DNA of 64,000 nt from Arthrobacter sp. QXT-31 (GCF_001969265.1 NZ_CP019304.1:2356001-2420000); one strand, 5' to 3'; positions 21,514 through 30,694 are shown, counted from the first letter of the stretch. Program-made: numbers and translations. Notes: generated from the sequence alone by a model not told the origin.

Positions 21514-22395
21514 ATGAGCAATCGAACCGAGTCCTACCTCATAGGGCTTGTCGGTGATGGCGTAATGCCTTCGCTCTCACCCCACATGCACGAGCGCGAA
21601 GGTGACATTCAGGGCGTCCGGTACCTCTACCGGCCCATCGACCTGCACGAGCTCGACCTCCCGGCCTCCGCCGTCGGCGACCTGCTGCAAAGCGCCTACC
21701 GGATGGGCTTCAACGGGCTGAACATCACCCACCCCTGCAAGCAGCTGGTCCTCCAGCACCTCGACGAAATCGCCCCCGACGCCGAACGGCTGGGCGCCGT
21801 GAATACCGTGGTGATCCAGGACGGCCGGTTCATCGGCCACAACACTGACTTCTCCGGCTTTGCCGCCGCCCTCGCGTCCGGGCTTCCGGACGCCGCGCTG
21901 GAGCACGTGGTGCAGCTGGGAGCGGGCGGCGCCGGATCCGCCGTGGCCTACGCCCTGCTCACGGCCGGCGTGCAGATGCTGGACCTGGTGGACATGGATC
22001 CGGCGCGCAGCGCCGAACGCGCCGCTGAGCTGGCAGGCTTCTTCCCGGACCGCACCATCCGTGCGCGCACGACGGCGGAGCTGCCGCAGCTGATGCCCGC
22101 CGCCGACGGGCTGGTGCACTGCACCCCAATGGGCATGGCCGCCCACCCGGGCACGCCGCTGGACATGGCGCTCGTCGAGCCCCGGCACTGGGTGGCGGAC
22201 ATCGTCTACCGCCCCATCGAAACCGAGCTGGTCCGCGAAGCCCGCGCCAAGGGCTGCCAGGTGCTCGACGGCGGACGCATGGCCGTGGGCCAGGCCGCCG
22301 ACGCCTTCCGGATCTTCACCGGCCTCGAGCCGGACGCCGACCGGATGCGCGCCCACTTCCTGGAGCTCATTGCCGCGGAAGAGGTGGCCGTCTGA
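21514..22395 (+). CDS. shikimate/quinate dehydrogenase (AroE/QsuD-like)
   Basis: A 293-residue shikimate dehydrogenase-family enzyme. 'GDGVMPSLSPHMHERE' is the substrate Ser block, 'GFNGLNITHPCKQ' carries the catalytic Lys, 'GAVNTVV' and 'GHNTDFSGF' the Asn and Asp, and 'QLGAGGAGSAVAYALL' binds the nicotinamide cofactor. 'DMDPARSAERA' with an Asp after the second strand fits NAD+ preference, as in QsuD. It heads the operon that continues into qsuB and pcaHG, so a catabolic role (quinate or shikimate to dehydro-acid) is more likely than aromatic amino acid synthesis. Its stop overlaps the qsuB start. Confidence 0.86.
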   Translation: MSNRTESYLIGLVGDGVMPSLSPHMHEREGDIQGVRYLYRPIDLHELDLPASAVGDLLQSAYRMGFNGLNITHPCKQLVLQHLDEIAPDAERLGAVNTVVIQDGRFIGHNTDFSGFAAALASGLPDAALEHVVQLGAGGAGSAVAYALLTAGVQMLDLVDMDPARSAERAAELAGFFPDRTIRARTTAELPQLMPAADGLVHCTPMGMAAHPGTPLDMALVEPRHWVADIVYRPIETELVREARAKGCQVLDGGRMAVGQAADAFRIFTGLEPDADRMRAHFLELIAAEEVAV

Positions 22396-24293
22396 TGCGC
22401 ACCGGTATCGCCACCGTCTGCCTCTCCGGCACGCTGAAGGAAAAGATGCAGGCCTGCGCCATCGCGGGCTTCGACGGCATCGAAATCTTCGAACAGGACC
22501 TGGTCACCTCCCCGCTGAGCCCCGAGGATGTCCGCAGGATGGCCGCGGACCTGGGTCTCACGCTGGACCTCTACCAGCCCTTCCGCGACTTCGACAGCGT
22601 CCCCGGGGATCTGCTGGCAGCCAACCTCCGCCGGGCCGAGGCCAAGTTCCGCCTCATGTCCCGGCTGGGTATGGACACCATCCTGGTCTGCACCAACGTC
22701 GCCACCGCCACGATTGACGACGATGACCTCCGCGCATCCCAGCTTGCCGCCCTCGCGAAGCTCGCCGGCGAGCACGGCATTCGGGTCGCCTATGAGGCCC
22801 TGGCGTGGGGCAAGTACGTCAACGACTACGAGCACGCCCACCGCCTCGTGCAGATGGTGGACCACCCCAACCTCGGCACCTGCCTGGACTCCTTCCACAT
22901 CCTCTCCCGGGACTGGGACACCGCCCCGATCGAGGACATCAGCGCGGAGAAGATATTCTTCGTCCAGGTGGCCGACGCCCCCAAGCTCTCCATGGATGTG
23001 CTCTCCTGGAGCCGGCACTACCGCGTCTTCCCGGGCGAGGGCCAGTTCGAGCTCGCCAAGTTCATGGGGCATGTGGTCCGCGCGGGCTACACCGGGCCCG
23101 TGTCGCTGGAGGTTTTCAACGACGTCTTCCGCCAGTCCGACGTCGAACGCACCGCCGTCGATGCCATGCGCTCGCTGATCTGGCTGGAGGAGCAGAGCGC
23201 CAAGTGGCTGGACGCGAACGCCTCAGCCCCGGGCACCGCCGGTGCGATGGGCACTCAAGGCACGGCCCGCCGTCGTTATCCCATGGAACTGGCAACACTG
23301 CCGCAGGTGGCAGAGCCTGCAGGCTTCAACTTCGCCGAGGTCAAGGCCGCCGACACCGGCGTGCTGGAAACGGTCCTCGGACAGCTCGGCTTCGAGTTCA
23401 ACGGCCGCCACCGCACCAAGGACGTCCAGCTCTGGACCATGGGGCACGCCCGCGTGATCATCAACGAACAGGCGCCCGAAGCGGCCGAGCCGGCCATCGC
23501 TGCCCTCGGCTTCGACGTCGATTCCCCGGTGATTGCCTCCGCCCGCGCCCAGCAGCTCAAGGCCCCCGTGGTTCCGCGCAAGAGCCAGGCCAACGAGGAG
23601 GTGTTCCAGGGCTTCGCGGCCCCGGACTCCACCGAGATCTTCCTGTGCCAGGGCAACCCGGACGGCACCGCTGCCTGGACAGCTGAATTTGGTGAAGGGC
23701 TCGAGGTTCCCTCCGGCGCCCGCACTGCCGTGATCGACCACGTGAATCTGGCCCAGCCGTGGCAGCACTTCGACGAGGCTGTCCTCTTCTATACAAGTGC
23801 GCTGGCGCTGGAACCGCTGCCGTACGCCGAGGTTGCGAGCCCCAGCGGACTGGTCCGTTCGCAGGTCATGCAGACCGCGGACCGGGACGTCCGCCTGGTC
23901 CTGAACCTCGCCCCGCTGATCCAGCAGGAAGGTGCCCGCAAGAGCTACCAGGAGCACATCGCCTTCGCGGTGGATGACCTGGTGGCCACCGCCCGCACGG
24001 CCCGCGACCGGGGGCTGGCCTTCCTGCAGATCCCGGAGAACTACTACGAGGACCTGGCCGCACGGTTCGATCTCGACCCCGGCTTCCTGGCCACGCTCCG
24101 GGAACTGAACCTGCTGTATGACCGCGACGCCGACGGCGAGTTCCTGCACTTCTACACCGCCACCGTGGGCAGCGTGTTCTTCGAAATGGTGGAACGCCGC
24201 GGCCACTACGACGGCTACGGGGCGCCCAACGCGCCGGTGCGGCACGCCGTCCAGTACGACCACCTGCACCAACTGACGCCAAGCAACCGCTGA
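22395..24293 (+). CDS. qsuB: 3-dehydroshikimate dehydratase, QsuB-type two-domain protein
   Basis: This 632-residue fusion has an N-terminal xylose-isomerase-like TIM barrel (residues 1 to about 285: 'MRTGIATVCLSGTLKEK', 'GFDGIEIFEQD', 'VAYEALAWGKYVNDYEHAH', 'VSLEVFNDVF'). The C-terminal part (about 300-632) is a VOC domain like 4-hydroxyphenylpyruvate dioxygenase ('DHVNLAQPWQHFDEAVLFY', 'HIAFAVDDL', 'GSVFFEMVERRGHYDGYG'). QsuB converts 3-dehydroshikimate to protocatechuate; the barrel does the chemistry and the second domain is described as non-dioxygenase. It lies directly before protocatechuate dioxygenase and overlaps aroE (TGATG). Confidence 0.9.
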   Translation: MRTGIATVCLSGTLKEKMQACAIAGFDGIEIFEQDLVTSPLSPEDVRRMAADLGLTLDLYQPFRDFDSVPGDLLAANLRRAEAKFRLMSRLGMDTILVCTNVATATIDDDDLRASQLAALAKLAGEHGIRVAYEALAWGKYVNDYEHAHRLVQMVDHPNLGTCLDSFHILSRDWDTAPIEDISAEKIFFVQVADAPKLSMDVLSWSRHYRVFPGEGQFELAKFMGHVVRAGYTGPVSLEVFNDVFRQSDVERTAVDAMRSLIWLEEQSAKWLDANASAPGTAGAMGTQGTARRRYPMELATLPQVAEPAGFNFAEVKAADTGVLETVLGQLGFEFNGRHRTKDVQLWTMGHARVIINEQAPEAAEPAIAALGFDVDSPVIASARAQQLKAPVVPRKSQANEEVFQGFAAPDSTEIFLCQGNPDGTAAWTAEFGEGLEVPSGARTAVIDHVNLAQPWQHFDEAVLFYTSALALEPLPYAEVASPSGLVRSQVMQTADRDVRLVLNLAPLIQQEGARKSYQEHIAFAVDDLVATARTARDRGLAFLQIPENYYEDLAARFDLDPGFLATLRELNLLYDRDADGEFLHFYTATVGSVFFEMVERRGHYDGYGAPNAPVRHAVQYDHLHQLTPSNR

Positions 24294-24355
24294 TCGCCCA
24301 AGCATTGACCATGAACTCATTGAATTGCCCAACCACAGATTGAAAGGAGGCTGCT

Positions 24356-25270
24356 GTGCCTGAAGACGTGAATCTGGCAACGTACAACGCCGACGCGCTG
24401 ACCGAGGACCTGTCGGACGCAGTACCCGCAACCCCGGCCGCCCCGCAGGCCGTCCCCACGGAACTCCCTGCTGAAGCGCAGCGCGTGGAAACCCAGCAGG
24501 ATCTCAGTGCCGAGATCAAGGCCATCGGAGACGCCTACGCCCGTGCCCTGAAGGGCGGCGCGGCTCCGGAGACGCAGCCGCGGCTGGACTTTCCGCCCTA
24601 CCGCAGCAGCCTCCTGCGCCACCCCACCAAGAGCCTGCACCACGCGGACCCGGAAACCATTGAGCTGTACTCCCCGGCATTCGGCCACCAGGACGTCCAC
24701 GCCCTGGAGTCGGACCTGACCATCCAGCACAACGGCGAACCGCAGGGCGAACGCATCATCGTTGCCGGCCGCGTGCTCGACGGCGACGGCCGCCCCGTTG
24801 CCGGGCAGCTCGTGGAGATCTGGCAGGCCAACGCCGCCGGCCGCTACATCCACAAGCGCGACCAGCACCCCGCACCGCTGGACCCCAACTTCACCGGCGT
24901 GGGCCGCTGCATCACCGGCCCGGACGGTTCCTACCGCTTCACCACCATCAAACCGGGCGCCTACCCGTGGAAGAACCACCTCAACGCCTGGCGGCCCGCG
25001 CACATCCACTTCTCGCTGTTCGGCCAGGAGTTCACCCAGCGCATCGTCACGCAGATGTACTTCCCGGGCGACCAGCTCTTCCCGCTGGACCCGATCTACC
25101 AATCCATCGTGGACCAGGATGCCCGCGACCGCCTCGTGGCCACCTACGACCACGACCTGACGGAGCCGGAATGGGCGCTGGGCTACAACTGGGACATCAT
25201 CCTGACGGGCTCCAAGCGGACCTGGACCGAGAACGAGGCGCTGGGCGCGGAAGGCGACGACCATGAGTAA
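24356..25270 (+). CDS. pcaH: protocatechuate 3,4-dioxygenase beta subunit
   Basis: A 304-residue intradiol dioxygenase beta chain. Fe(III) ligands are visible as Tyr in 'NAAGRYIHKRDQH', Tyr in 'PGAYPWKNHLNAWRPAHIHF' and the two His of that same block. 'GRVLDGDGRPVAGQLVEIWQ' is the family core. With PcaG it opens protocatechuate between the hydroxyls to 3-carboxy-cis,cis-muconate. About 60 extra N-terminal residues precede the usual start of the subunit. A GTG start follows AAAGGAGG. The stop overlaps the pcaG start by 8 bases. Confidence 0.94.
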   Translation: MPEDVNLATYNADALTEDLSDAVPATPAAPQAVPTELPAEAQRVETQQDLSAEIKAIGDAYARALKGGAAPETQPRLDFPPYRSSLLRHPTKSLHHADPETIELYSPAFGHQDVHALESDLTIQHNGEPQGERIIVAGRVLDGDGRPVAGQLVEIWQANAAGRYIHKRDQHPAPLDPNFTGVGRCITGPDGSYRFTTIKPGAYPWKNHLNAWRPAHIHFSLFGQEFTQRIVTQMYFPGDQLFPLDPIYQSIVDQDARDRLVATYDHDLTEPEWALGYNWDIILTGSKRTWTENEALGAEGDDHE

Positions 25271-25871
25271 CTCCACCAAGCTGGTTCCCACCCCGGGCCA
25301 GACCGTCGGCCCGTTCTACGGCTACGCCCTGCCCTTCAACAAGGACCGTGAACTGCTGGCACCGGGGTCGCCGGGCACGATCCGCCTGCAGGGCACTGTC
25401 TACGACGGCGCCGGGCACCCCATCCCGGACGCCATCCTGGAAATCTGGCAACCGGACACTGAGGGCAACATCGTCCACCGCACCGGCTCGCTGGTCCGTG
25501 ACGGCTACACGTTCACCGGTTGGGGCCGCAGCGCCGTCGGCAACACGGGCGTCTACACCTTCACCACCGTCAACCCGGGGCCGACCGAACCGGGCGCGGC
25601 AGCCTTCATCTCCGTGGCGGTCTTTGCCCGCGGCCTGATGAACCGGCTCTTCACCCGCGTCTACCTGCCGGAGAACGAGGAAGCACTGGCCAAGGACCCG
25701 CTGCTGTCCTCGCTGGACCCGGAGAGCCGCCAGACGCTGATCGCACGCCGCGATGGGGACGGCGGGCTCACCTGGGACATCCGCCTGCAGGGCGAAGGCG
25801 AAACCGTCTTCCTTGACTTCCAGCGAACCGAAGCTGAATCGGGAACCCAAGCCGGGGGCGCTGCAAAGTGA
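25263..25871 (+). CDS. pcaG: protocatechuate 3,4-dioxygenase alpha subunit
   Basis: A 202-residue alpha chain of protocatechuate 3,4-dioxygenase. 'TPGQTVGPFYGYALPF' is the characteristic N terminus, 'GHPIPDAILEIWQPDTEG' the dioxygenase core, and 'LFTRVYLPENEEALAKDPL' the C-terminal signature. As in other alpha subunits it lacks the full set of iron ligands and forms the active site with PcaH. It overlaps both neighbours (8 bases with pcaH, 4 with pcaB), which gives balanced subunit synthesis. Confidence 0.94.
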   Translation: MSNSTKLVPTPGQTVGPFYGYALPFNKDRELLAPGSPGTIRLQGTVYDGAGHPIPDAILEIWQPDTEGNIVHRTGSLVRDGYTFTGWGRSAVGNTGVYTFTTVNPGPTEPGAAAFISVAVFARGLMNRLFTRVYLPENEEALAKDPLLSSLDPESRQTLIARRDGDGGLTWDIRLQGEGETVFLDFQRTEAESGTQAGGAAK

Positions 25872-27352
25872 GCGGGCTCCTCAGCCCGGTCTCGGCGTCG
25901 CCCCTCGTGGAGGCGCTGACCGGCGACCGTGCCGTCCTCGGGGCCATCCTGGCCGTCGAGGCCGGCTGGGCCGCTGTGCTGGAGCAGCACGACCTTGCCC
26001 CGTCCGGGTCCGCTGCCGTGGTTGCCCACGCCGCCGATGCCTCCCGGTACGACCTTGTCGATATCTCCCGCCGTTCCCAGGGCGGCGGCAACCCGGTGAT
26101 CCCGCTGCTGGCCGATCTCCGGGCGCAGGTGAAGGCGCTGGATACCGCCGGTATCGGCGCCGGAAAGGCGGTGCACACCTCGCTGACCAGCCAGGATGTG
26201 CTGGACACCGCCCTGATGCTGATGGCCCGCAACACCGTTGAGGCGCTGCTCGCCGATGTTAAGGGCACGACGGCGGCGCTCGCCCGCCTGGCGGAACAGC
26301 ATGCGGACACGCTGTGCGTGGGCAGGAGCCTGACCCAGCACTCGCTGCCGTTCACGTTCGGGCTGCGGGCTGCGCAGTGGTTCCATGGGCTGGCGGCCGC
26401 GGCACGCCGGCTCAAGGTGCTGGAACTGCCGGTGCAGTTCGGTGGCGCGGCCGGAACGCTGGCCGCCGGGACGGTGCTGACTTCCGGCTTCGCCACCGAC
26501 CGCCATGCGACTGACCCCTTTGCCCTTTCGGACGCGCTGGCCGCCCAGCTGGGACTCGCCGCCGCACCGGCGCCGTGGCACACCAACCGGCTGGCCGTGA
26601 CGTCGCTCGGCGACGCCGTTGCCGCCGTCGTGGACGCCCTGGGCAAGATCGCCGCCGACGTCCTGTTCCTGAGCCGTCCCGAGGTGGCCGAAGTAGCGGA
26701 ACCGCGCGCCAAGGGCCGCGGAGTTTCCTCGGCGATGCCGCAAAAGCAGAACCCTGTGCTGTCCGTGCTGGTCCGCAGCGCCGCCCTGCAGGCCCCGGGC
26801 CTGGCTGCGCAGCTGCACCTGGCCGCAGCCACCTTCAACGACGAACGCCCCGACGGTGCGTGGCACACCGAATGGCCGGCCCTGCGCCAGCTGCTCGCCC
26901 TGGCCCTCGGCGCCGCCGGCCACCTGAGGGAACTCGCCGAGGGCCTGCAGGTCTTCCCGGACGCCATGCGGCGGAACCTGGACCTGTCCGGACCGCTGCT
27001 GCTCAGCGAAGGGGTCTCCGCCGGGGTTTCACTCCTTTTCGGGGATGCAAACGCGTCCGCTGCCGACGGGAAACAGCAGCTGCAGGCCGTCGTCGACAAG
27101 ACGCTCCAGGTTCCGGCCGCCGAACAGTCCGCCACCTACCGCCGGCTGCTCCGGGAGGCCGTCCCCGCGGACAAGCTTTCCGGCGAGCGGCTTGAGGCGC
27201 TGCTCGACCCCGCCAGCTACCTCGGGCAGGCAGCCGAGATCTCGCGGCGGATCCTGGCCGCGTTCCCGGACTTCGCGGGTGTTTCAATCCCAACAGCTGC
27301 AACCCAACCAGCGTCAACCACACCAGACGGAAACGGAGATTCCCGTGGCTAA
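25868..27352 (+). CDS. pcaB: 3-carboxy-cis,cis-muconate cycloisomerase
   Basis: A 494-residue member of the fumarase/aspartase superfamily. The substrate signature is 'GRGVSSAMPQKQNP', with the catalytic Ser in the SSAMPQK block. 'HTSLTSQDVLDTALML' and 'GRSLTQHSLPFTFGLRAAQW' are the other conserved regions. It lactonises 3-carboxymuconate to 4-carboxymuconolactone. It starts at GTG within the pcaG stop region. The protein is a little longer than the usual 450 residues because of a C-terminal Thr/Gln/Ala-rich tail. Confidence 0.93.
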   Translation: MSGLLSPVSASPLVEALTGDRAVLGAILAVEAGWAAVLEQHDLAPSGSAAVVAHAADASRYDLVDISRRSQGGGNPVIPLLADLRAQVKALDTAGIGAGKAVHTSLTSQDVLDTALMLMARNTVEALLADVKGTTAALARLAEQHADTLCVGRSLTQHSLPFTFGLRAAQWFHGLAAAARRLKVLELPVQFGGAAGTLAAGTVLTSGFATDRHATDPFALSDALAAQLGLAAAPAPWHTNRLAVTSLGDAVAAVVDALGKIAADVLFLSRPEVAEVAEPRAKGRGVSSAMPQKQNPVLSVLVRSAALQAPGLAAQLHLAAATFNDERPDGAWHTEWPALRQLLALALGAAGHLRELAEGLQVFPDAMRRNLDLSGPLLLSEGVSAGVSLLFGDANASAADGKQQLQAVVDKTLQVPAAEQSATYRRLLREAVPADKLSGERLEALLDPASYLGQAAEISRRILAAFPDFAGVSIPTAATQPASTTPDGNGDSRG

Positions 27353-28163
27353 ACCAGCAGTGAAGGCAGTGCTGCTTTCGCCTCAGCGCGCACTGGGCGA
27401 TAAACCGCTCCTGATCGTCGGGCCGTCGCTCGGCACGTCCTCCGTGCTGTGGTCCAAAGTCGGTTCCCTCCTGGGCAACGACTTCGATGTTGTCGCCTGG
27501 GACCTTCCCGGCCATGGTGTCTCTCCGGCCGCTGCCGAAACCTTCAGCGTCGCCGACCTGGCGGACGCCGTCGTCGAACTTGTCGACTCGATCGCGCCCG
27601 GTGAAAAGTTCCACTACGCCGGCGTGTCCTTGGGCGGCGCCACCGGCCTGCAGCTGGGCATCAAGCATGCCGACCGGCTCAAGAGCCTCTCCGTGCAGTG
27701 CTCCGGTGCCAAGCTCGGCACCCCCGAGGGCTGGCTGGAACGCGGCGAGACCGTCCGAAGCCAGGGCACCCCGGTGATGATCCAGGGCTCGGCCGAACGC
27801 TGGTTCGCACCCGGGTTCATGGACCGCGACCCCGAACTCAGCAGCCGGCTCCTGCACTCGCTGCGCGATGCCGACCGTTTCAGCTACGCCTTCTGCTGCG
27901 AGGCCCTGGCCTCCTTCGATGTCCGCGACCAGCTGGGCAGCATCACTGTCCCGACGCAGGTGGTGGCCGGTGCGCTGGATGGGGTCGCCCCGCCGTCGAT
28001 GGCAGAAGAAGTGGCCGCCGGAATCACCGCGGGCGGTGGCACCGCCTCCGCCGCCACGCTCGGGGGTGTGGCACACTTGGCGCCCGCCGAGGCGCCCGCA
28101 CACACGGCCGAGCTGATGCGCAGCCTCATCGCCTGGGCCGAGACCCGTGGAGCAGCCAAATGA
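27345..28163 (+). CDS. pcaD: 3-oxoadipate enol-lactonase
   Basis: A 272-residue alpha/beta hydrolase. Oxyanion region 'LLIVGPSLGTSSVLW', nucleophile elbow 'AGVSLGGATG' (Ser), acid Asp in 'VVAGALDGVAPP' and His in 'LGGVAHLAPAEAP' form the triad. It hydrolyses 3-oxoadipate enol-lactone. A long in-frame extension upstream exists, but the GTG at 27345, preceded by CGGAG and overlapping the pcaB stop by 8 bases, is the start. In many actinobacteria PcaD and PcaC are fused as PcaL; here they are two genes joined by an ATGA overlap. Confidence 0.9.
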   Translation: MAKPAVKAVLLSPQRALGDKPLLIVGPSLGTSSVLWSKVGSLLGNDFDVVAWDLPGHGVSPAAAETFSVADLADAVVELVDSIAPGEKFHYAGVSLGGATGLQLGIKHADRLKSLSVQCSGAKLGTPEGWLERGETVRSQGTPVMIQGSAERWFAPGFMDRDPELSSRLLHSLRDADRFSYAFCCEALASFDVRDQLGSITVPTQVVAGALDGVAPPSMAEEVAAGITAGGGTASAATLGGVAHLAPAEAPAHTAELMRSLIAWAETRGAAK

Positions 28164-28672
28164 GCGGCGCCGAAGCTACTGGTACCCGGACCTCCGGCGC
28201 TGAGCGCAACGGTGTGGTGCAGCCGGGTGCCACCAGCCAGGAGATTTACGACGGCGGCATGGTGGTCCGGCGCGAAGTGCTCGGCGACGCGCACGTTGAC
28301 CGCGCGAACGCCAACATGGACGCCTTCACCGAGGACTTCCAGGACATGATCACCCGCATCGCGTGGGGCGGAATCTGGACCCGTCCGGGCCTGCCCCGGC
28401 AGATGCGCTCCGCCGTCACCATCACGGCCATGGTGGCGCACGGGCACTGGGAAGAACTGGCCATGCATATCCGCGCGGCCATCACCAACGGGCTGAGCAG
28501 GGACGAAATCAAGGAGATCCTGCTGCAGACCGCCATTTACTGCGGAGTTCCCTCCGCGAACACCGCCTTCAAGACAGCCCAGCAGGTCTTCCATGACATG
28601 GACACCCCTGCAACTGACACCCCTGCCACGGACAACGCAGCCACCCCTGCAACTGACACCCCACCCAACTAG
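28160..28672 (+). CDS. pcaC: 4-carboxymuconolactone decarboxylase
   Basis: A 170-residue CMD-family protein of the AhpD-like fold. 'RREVLGDAHVDRANAN' is the classic PcaC start, 'ITRIAWGGIWTRPGLPRQMR' follows, and 'GLSRDEIKEILLQTAIYCGV' with 'PSANTAFKTAQQVF' carries the conserved Glu and Cys region. It decarboxylates 4-carboxymuconolactone to the enol-lactone used by PcaD. The last 25 residues are a low-complexity repeat of Asp-Thr-Pro-Ala-Thr units, absent from the family core. The stop codon is inside the left arm of the palindrome at 28664-28729. Confidence 0.92.
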   Translation: MSGAEATGTRTSGAERNGVVQPGATSQEIYDGGMVVRREVLGDAHVDRANANMDAFTEDFQDMITRIAWGGIWTRPGLPRQMRSAVTITAMVAHGHWEELAMHIRAAITNGLSRDEIKEILLQTAIYCGVPSANTAFKTAQQVFHDMDTPATDTPATDNAATPATDTPPN

Positions 28673-28729
28673 CTCGCAGTAGTTGTCGTTTTGAGCCCTC
28701 AAAACGACATTAAGTGCGAGCCAGTTGGG
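28664..28729. repeat. 66-bp imperfect palindrome between pcaC and pcaF (REP/MITE-like)
   Basis: Arms 28664-28694 and 28699-28729 are 31 bases each; 25 positions pair, including 11 consecutive bases (TGTCGTTTTGA / TCAAAACGACA) around a GCCC loop and CCCAACT / AGTTGGG at the ends. It contains the pcaC stop codon. It separates the pcaC and pcaF genes and could act as a terminator, a transcript stabiliser or a mobile palindromic repeat. Confidence 0.75.
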
Positions 28730-28750
28730 CCCAGACAATTCGAGGAATTC

Positions 28751-29983
28751 ATGAACCAGGCTTTTGTTTACGACGCCGTACGCACGCCGTTCGGGAAGTT
28801 CGGCTCCGGTCTTGCCGGGGTGCGGCCCGACGACCTTGCCGCACATGTGATCAGGGAGTCCGTGAAGCGTGCTCCCTCGCTGGACCCTGAGCGGATTGAC
28901 GAGGTGGTGTTCGGCAACGCGAACGGCGCAGGCGAGGAGAACCGCAACGTCGCCCGGATGGGCACGCTGCTGGCCGGGCTGCCCGTCTCGATCCCGGGCA
29001 CCACGGTGAACCGCTTGTGCGGATCGTCGCTGGACGCGGCGATCATCGCGTCGCGGCAGATCAACGCCGGCGACGCGGACGTGGTGCTGGTGGGCGGTGC
29101 CGAGTCGATGAGCCGTGCGCCGTGGGTGCTGCCGAAGACGGAAAAGCCGTACCCGGCCGGGGACATGACGCTGGCCTCGACCACGCTGGGCTGGCGCCTG
29201 GTGAACAAGGCCATGCCGAAGGAGTGGACCATCTCCCTGGGCGAGGCGACCGAGCGTTTGCGGGAGAAGTACGGGGTGACCCGGGCGCAGCAGGACGAGT
29301 TCGCCGCGAACTCGCACAATCTGGCCGCCGCCGCGTGGGACGAGGGGTTCTACGACAACCTCGTGGCCCCGGTCCCCGGCACCGACCTGGTCCGCGACGA
29401 GGGCATCCGCCCGGGTTCGTCGGCGGAAAAGCTCGCTGGGCTGAAGACGGTCTTCCGTGCCGAGGCCGACGACGCTGCGTCCGGTGCCACCAAGGGCGGC
29501 ACGGTCACGGCCGGGAACGCCTCCCCATTGTCCGACGGTGCGTCCGCGGCGTGGATCGGGTCCGAGAACGCCGCCTCGATCCTGGGCCTGGAGCCGCTGG
29601 CGCGGATCGCCGGGCGCGGTGCGCACGGCAACGACCCCCAGTTCTTCGGCTTCGCCCCGGTGGAGGCGGCGAACAAGGCCCTCGCGAAGGCGGGCATCGG
29701 CTGGGACCAGGTGGGCGCCGTCGAACTTAACGAAGCGTTCGCCGCGCAGTCCCTGGCGTGCATCAATGCCTGGGGCGTCGACCCGTCCATCGTGAACCGG
29801 CACGGCGGCGCGATCGCGATGGGCCACCCGCTGGGTGCATCCGGCACCCGGATCCTGGGCACCCTCGCCCGGTCCCTGCAGGCCTCCGGCCAGCGGTGGG
29901 GTGTCGCGGCGATCTGCATCGGCGTCGGCCAGGGCCTCGCCGTCGTCCTCGAAAACGTAACCGCTTCTAACGGAAAGGCGTAG
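28751..29983 (+). CDS. pcaF: 3-oxoadipyl-CoA thiolase
   Basis: A 410-residue thiolase. The nucleophile Cys is in 'TVNRLCGSSLDAAI', the GHP motif in 'GGAIAMGHPLGASGTRI', and the second Cys in 'AICIGVGQGLAVVLE'. 'VYDAVRTPFGKFGSGLAG' is the PcaF-type N terminus. It cleaves 3-oxoadipyl-CoA to succinyl-CoA and acetyl-CoA. The start is the ATG at 28751 with GAGGAA upstream; an in-frame extension would run through the palindrome. It is followed after 3 bases by the CoA-transferase genes. Confidence 0.93.
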   Translation: MNQAFVYDAVRTPFGKFGSGLAGVRPDDLAAHVIRESVKRAPSLDPERIDEVVFGNANGAGEENRNVARMGTLLAGLPVSIPGTTVNRLCGSSLDAAIIASRQINAGDADVVLVGGAESMSRAPWVLPKTEKPYPAGDMTLASTTLGWRLVNKAMPKEWTISLGEATERLREKYGVTRAQQDEFAANSHNLAAAAWDEGFYDNLVAPVPGTDLVRDEGIRPGSSAEKLAGLKTVFRAEADDAASGATKGGTVTAGNASPLSDGASAAWIGSENAASILGLEPLARIAGRGAHGNDPQFFGFAPVEAANKALAKAGIGWDQVGAVELNEAFAAQSLACINAWGVDPSIVNRHGGAIAMGHPLGASGTRILGTLARSLQASGQRWGVAAICIGVGQGLAVVLENVTASNGKA

Positions 29984-29986
29984 GCG

Positions 29987-30694
29987 ATGCTGAATTTCAT
30001 TGACACCGTCGGGGAGGCCGTCGCGGCCGTCAAGGACGGCTCCACCGTGATGATCGGCGGGTTCGGCAACGCCGGGCAGCCGTTCGAACTGATCGACGCG
30101 CTGCTGGAATCCGGCGCCACGGACCTGACCGTGGTAAACAACAACGCCGGCCAGGGCGACCAGGGCCTCGCTTTGCTGATCAAGGAAGGCCGGGTCCGGA
30201 AGATGATCTGCTCGTTCCCGCGCCAGTCCGACTCCTGGCACTTCGACGCCAAGTACAAGGCCGGGCAGATCGAACTCGAACTGGTCCCGCAGGGCAACCT
30301 GGCCGAACGGATCCGGGCCGCCGGCGCCGGGATCGGCGGGTTCTTCACCCCCACCGGGTACGGCACCATGCTCGCCGAAGGCAAGGAAACCCGCATCATC
30401 GACGGCCGCGGCCAGGTCTTCGAAACCCCCATCCACGCCGACGTCGCGCTGATCAAGGCGCTGAAGGCCGACCGGGTGGGGAACCTCGTGTACCGCAAGA
30501 CGGCGCGGAACTTCGGCCCGATCATGGCGGCCGCGGCGAAGCACACCATCGTGCAGGTGTCCGAGATCGTGCCTACCGGTTCCCTGGACCCGGAGAACAT
30601 CGTGACCCCCGGGATCTACGTCAACAGCATCGTCCGTATTGATTCCAGCGGGGCCGCCGGCGCCGGCTCCGACCTGAAGGAACAGGTGGCCTGA
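29987..30694 (+). CDS. pcaI: 3-oxoadipate CoA-transferase subunit A
   Basis: A 235-residue class I CoA-transferase alpha subunit. 'TVMIGGFGNAGQPFELIDAL' is the CoA-binding GFGxxGxP motif, 'GNLAERIRAAGAGIGGFFTP' and 'YGTMLAEGKETRIIDGRGQ' follow. With PcaJ it transfers CoA from succinyl-CoA to 3-oxoadipate. It lies 3 bases after pcaF and 1 base before pcaJ. Confidence 0.93.
   Translation: MLNFIDTVGEAVAAVKDGSTVMIGGFGNAGQPFELIDALLESGATDLTVVNNNAGQGDQGLALLIKEGRVRKMICSFPRQSDSWHFDAKYKAGQIELELVPQGNLAERIRAAGAGIGGFFTPTGYGTMLAEGKETRIIDGRGQVFETPIHADVALIKALKADRVGNLVYRKTARNFGPIMAAAAKHTIVQVSEIVPTGSLDPENIVTPGIYVNSIVRIDSSGAAGAGSDLKEQVA

Noticed and set aside
24301..24330. TGAAC and TGAAT half-site-like words before pcaH
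   Set aside because: Spacing does not follow the 10-bp rule and the position is inside the operon, after qsuB.
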